Shown here: piece after piece, positions 61,654 to 64,000 of the stretch | Layout of the letters: each line of letters opens with the position of its first letter | How positions within the stretch are numbered: the first letter of the stretch is position 1 | Assembly (NCBI RefSeq): GCF_025602895.1 | Contig: NW_026516270.1 | Location: forward strand, 1-64,000 | Origin: Polychytrium aggregatum | Taxonomy: Eukaryota; Chytridiomycota; Chytridiomycetes; Polychytriales | Reading direction: 5' to 3' | DNA: 64,000 nucleotides | Translations under genes and position numbers: made by a program | The notes under the pieces: generated by a model | What the model saw: only the letters and a program-made list of their open reading frames with translations | What the model was told of the DNA's origin: nothing | The model's database searches: none

Positions 61654-63399
61654 CTAGAGAAAAGCCCTTGACCTTGTGTGAGACACATTATGGACGGGCG
61701 GACGGCTTCGGCAAGGATCGCTGAAGTGAGCACTGCTCGGTCCGGCCATCTCACGGACCTCAGTGTCCCCGCATTCGCCATGAGGATCCGATTCGGGAGC
61801 AATGTCAACCCAGGGCTTTGGATGAGGATAATAATCCGAGGACACCGCCGGTGGCCGCTGTTTGAGTCCGGTCTTCCACTGACGATACGATTCTGTGGCC
61901 GCCTGCTGTTTCCGCGTGCGACACTCATGCTCCTTCTGTAGCTGCAACAGGCGCTGCTGTTCCTGGCTGTCCCGCAGTCCGTTCTTGTGTCTGATCCACA
62001 GCTTGAACTGCTCTTTAGCTCTTTCACGGCTCTGCTCGGCCTTTTTTGAGCTTTCGAGCGCAACCTTTTGCTGATATCTGCGCTGCTGTTCGAGCCGGTG
62101 CTGTGTACGGACCGATTCCTCCCGCTTCCGCTGCTTCCAAGCATCATAGGCGTGCAAAGACTTTTGTTTCTTTTCCAGGATCCCGGCAACAGCCGAGGAC
62201 GGGAGGTTTTCAAGCTGCTTCAGCAAACCAGCCGGGTCTCGAGCACAGTATTCGGGTGCCATCCCGCTGACCGCGGCGGGAATCGGGTCCTGACTCGATG
62301 GCAGCCTGGGCCGTGGAGCGCTGCAAGATGCAGAGGAAGGACTCATGATCTTATCCACGGGCCGCTCACCTTGGTTGGGTTGCTCGCGAAGCCCAGTCGA
62401 GCTGGTGTGGGATCTTGCTGACGACCGGCAAGCTAAGCGCTGGACCGATGCTGCCAAGGGATCGGTTTGGCACTGAGCCACAGAGCATCCGAGCGATGTC
62501 GCTGCGCCGGCCTGGACCCGCTTGGATCGGCGCCAAGCTTCAAACGCTCGCTGAGGCCTTCGAGCATCCTCGATCGATGCGTCTGCAATGTACTTGCATA
62601 AACGGTCCATGTCTTCCGAGGTAAAGCCAGCCCTGTCCTTTGGAGGGTGTGGTTTCGGATCGGCCATGTCGTCCGTGGGAACCGCCGGAGCGCGCTCCTC
62701 GCGGTGACTTGCTGCCGCTGGACCGAAGTCGCCAAAGGCATGGACGGTCGACCTGGGCGATGCCATCGATACCAGCCACTCCTTGCTGCAGCTGCGGTTG
62801 ACTGGCTTGGGGCCTCGGGTCAAGTTCGGTGGCTGCGTGGATGCGGGCGCATGACCGTGGGATGGTGCAAGCGGGCTGGTAGACAGGGGCGACTCGAGAG
62901 CCGTTTGCGATCGAGACGGAGGGAGGGAGCTGCAGGGATTGCGGGGTCCTGGTGGATCGGCATTGAAGGGAACGTCCGCGATACGAGCAGGCGGGCCTGG
63001 GTGCTGGGGTTGTTGAGGCGAGTCCACGAGGTGTTCTGCGCCAGATCCATGAAAGCCGAGGACGGCAGCAGGAGCGAGAGCGAGAGGGGAATCGGCAAGT
63101 GGAGGCTCATAGTCAAGGTCCTCGATTGCAAGCGACGGACCCTCGTCGCCATCGCCATTGCCATCGCCCTGAAGGCTGTGTTCCCAGACCGAACTATAGA
63201 GATCTTGCTCAAAGAGGCTGTGGGTGGCCCTGCAGAAGGATGCGTCCATTTCAACGAGTTGGTGGCTGGCTTGACGTGGAGTGATAGAGGATGTAGATGG
63301 AGTGGAGGATGTAGATCGTGCAGACGAAGCGGGGGGGGGTGAGAATGCGGGTGATCTGTGATGAGCCCGATCAAGATCCTCATGGCAGCGCCCCGCCAC
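61654..63399 (-). CDS. CCDC34-like coiled-coil protein, probably flagellum-associated (581 aa)
   Basis: Single ORF. Residues 1-400 are Pro/Ser-rich with one short helix (RAFEAWRRSKR). Residues ~405-517 are a charged coiled coil carrying three regularly spaced W motifs (YDAWKQRKREE, FKLWIRHKNGL, YRQWKTGLKQRPP), typical of CCDC34-family proteins. PHPKPWV follows, similar to the closing motif of that family. Animal CCDC34 is needed for sperm flagella; a zoosporic fungus would retain such genes. Family assignment is by motif pattern only. Confidence 0.6.
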   Translation of the reverse strand: MAGRCHEDLDRAHHRSPAFSPPPASSARSTSSTPSTSSITPRQASHQLVEMDASFCRATHSLFEQDLYSSVWEHSLQGDGNGDGDEGPSLAIEDLDYEPPLADSPLALAPAAVLGFHGSGAEHLVDSPQQPQHPGPPARIADVPFNADPPGPRNPCSSLPPSRSQTALESPLSTSPLAPSHGHAPASTQPPNLTRGPKPVNRSCSKEWLVSMASPRSTVHAFGDFGPAAASHREERAPAVPTDDMADPKPHPPKDRAGFTSEDMDRLCKYIADASIEDARRPQRAFEAWRRSKRVQAGAATSLGCSVAQCQTDPLAASVQRLACRSSARSHTSSTGLREQPNQGERPVDKIMSPSSASCSAPRPRLPSSQDPIPAAVSGMAPEYCARDPAGLLKQLENLPSSAVAGILEKKQKSLHAYDAWKQRKREESVRTQHRLEQQRRYQQKVALESSKKAEQSRERAKEQFKLWIRHKNGLRDSQEQQRLLQLQKEHECRTRKQQAATESYRQWKTGLKQRPPAVSSDYYPHPKPWVDIAPESDPHGECGDTEVREMAGPSSAHFSDPCRSRPPVHNVSHTRSRAFL

Positions 63400-64000
63400 T
63401 TTGCGTTATCAAGACTCTCTAGCGCAGACCCAAGGAAATAATTTGACCCACTTGGTCGTTGTTGGCCGGGTGTGATATGATCCGACTGCGCCGTGTTTGT
63501 CAGAACGAGACGATGTGTCCCATTTTTTCTTCGATACGCTGCAACGTCTGGAGCAATCCATCACCCATGAGCCCGGGCGATTCCAGCTTTTGGCGGGCGA
63601 GCCATTTTGCTCCTGATCCCCCGCCCGCCCGTTCGCAGTTCGATCGTGGATATGTTTGATGGCCCGTGCTGATCAATCCTCTGCCTGCGATGCTTGAGCG
63701 ACTGGGGCCGAATCAAGTGTTGTGGATGGCGAGCGTCTGCACCCCTCCCCCGCCGATATTCATCTGGCCCACATCGAGCCGACAGTCACCAGCCGTGAGG
63801 GACCGGAAAAAATTGATTGTGTATTCACAAACCAGAAAAAGAGAGCATCCAATGCTCGCAAAGGAGATACAGGGCTGTCCTGGTATTCTTGCGAGAGCTC
63901 TGCCCCATGTCGAAGGAGGGGAAACAAAAGACAGAAGGAGACTGTCGAAGGAAGACAAATGAAGAAAGAGATAAAGAAAAGAGGGGGGGGAGACAGCCAA
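63400..64000. other. Right-edge interval with a possible IS630-family terminal repeat remnant
   Basis: At about 63509-63545 the sequence GTGTCCCATTTTTTC...CGCTGCA resembles the terminal repeat of derivative 1 (GGTGTCCCATTTC...CGCTGTA), suggesting an old solo end. No gene recognised; the far right is purine-rich. Confidence 0.4.

Noticed and set aside
1-64000. tRNA or rRNA genes
   Set aside because: No cloverleaf with A/B boxes or rRNA signature was noticed by eye; a covariance-model scan was not possible.

Overview
The window reads as nuclear DNA of a flagellated (zoosporic) fungus, most probably a chytrid. The support is GT-AG introns, a Cdc24-type Cdc42 exchange factor, an Rqc2/NEMF gene, a SNAPIN (BLOC-1) gene, a probable CCDC34-family flagellum-associated protein, and Fanzor fragments next to an IS630/Tc1-like transposase. 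This is inference; no rRNA or marker gene is present to prove it.

Layout. 1-41 kb is a transposon nest. 1-4.7 kb: a non-LTR retrotransposon on the minus strand, cut by the window edge. 6.3-37.4 kb: nested Ty3/Gypsy chromovirus-type elements of at least five families, here called A to E, with LTR pieces of a sixth (F). A occurs twice as apparently identical full copies (6271-11737 and 30727-36193) plus an inverted fragment (11738-12225). B (12226-18090) sits in D (18091-19960). E (19985-36805) is split by a complete element C (21174-27577) and by A copy 2. 37.4-41.1 kb: a C-like fragment, a C-type solo LTR, a broken DDE transposase, a 393-bp deletion derivative and a Fanzor fragment.

41.3-64 kb is gene-rich: CDC24 (-), two tandem SH3 single-pass membrane protein genes (+), an island of IS630-Fanzor remnants, SNAPIN (-) and RQC2/NEMF (+) as a divergent pair, an unknown 771-aa gene (-) and mitochondrial uS11m (+) as a second divergent pair, and the CCDC34-like gene (-). 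Exon structures were read from splice signals; every multi-exon model joins to a coding length divisible by three.

Main discoveries. (1) All five Gypsy families carry a -1 frameshift signal at the gag/pol junction: a slippery heptamer, a 5-8 nt spacer, and a hairpin that contains the gag stop codon. (2) Four of the five (B, C, D, E) look self-primed like Tf1: 9-12 nt just after the 5' LTR are complementary to an LTR segment about 39 nt downstream of the TATA box, at the presumed mRNA 5' end. A instead has a tRNA-type primer site. (3) Three internal-deletion derivatives join the start of an IS630-like transposase to the end of a Fanzor (eukaryotic TnpB) gene, which reveals a parental transposase-Fanzor transposon and its MITE-like offspring. 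(4) The LINE ORF1 stop and ORF2 start overlap as ATGA, suggesting termination-reinitiation.
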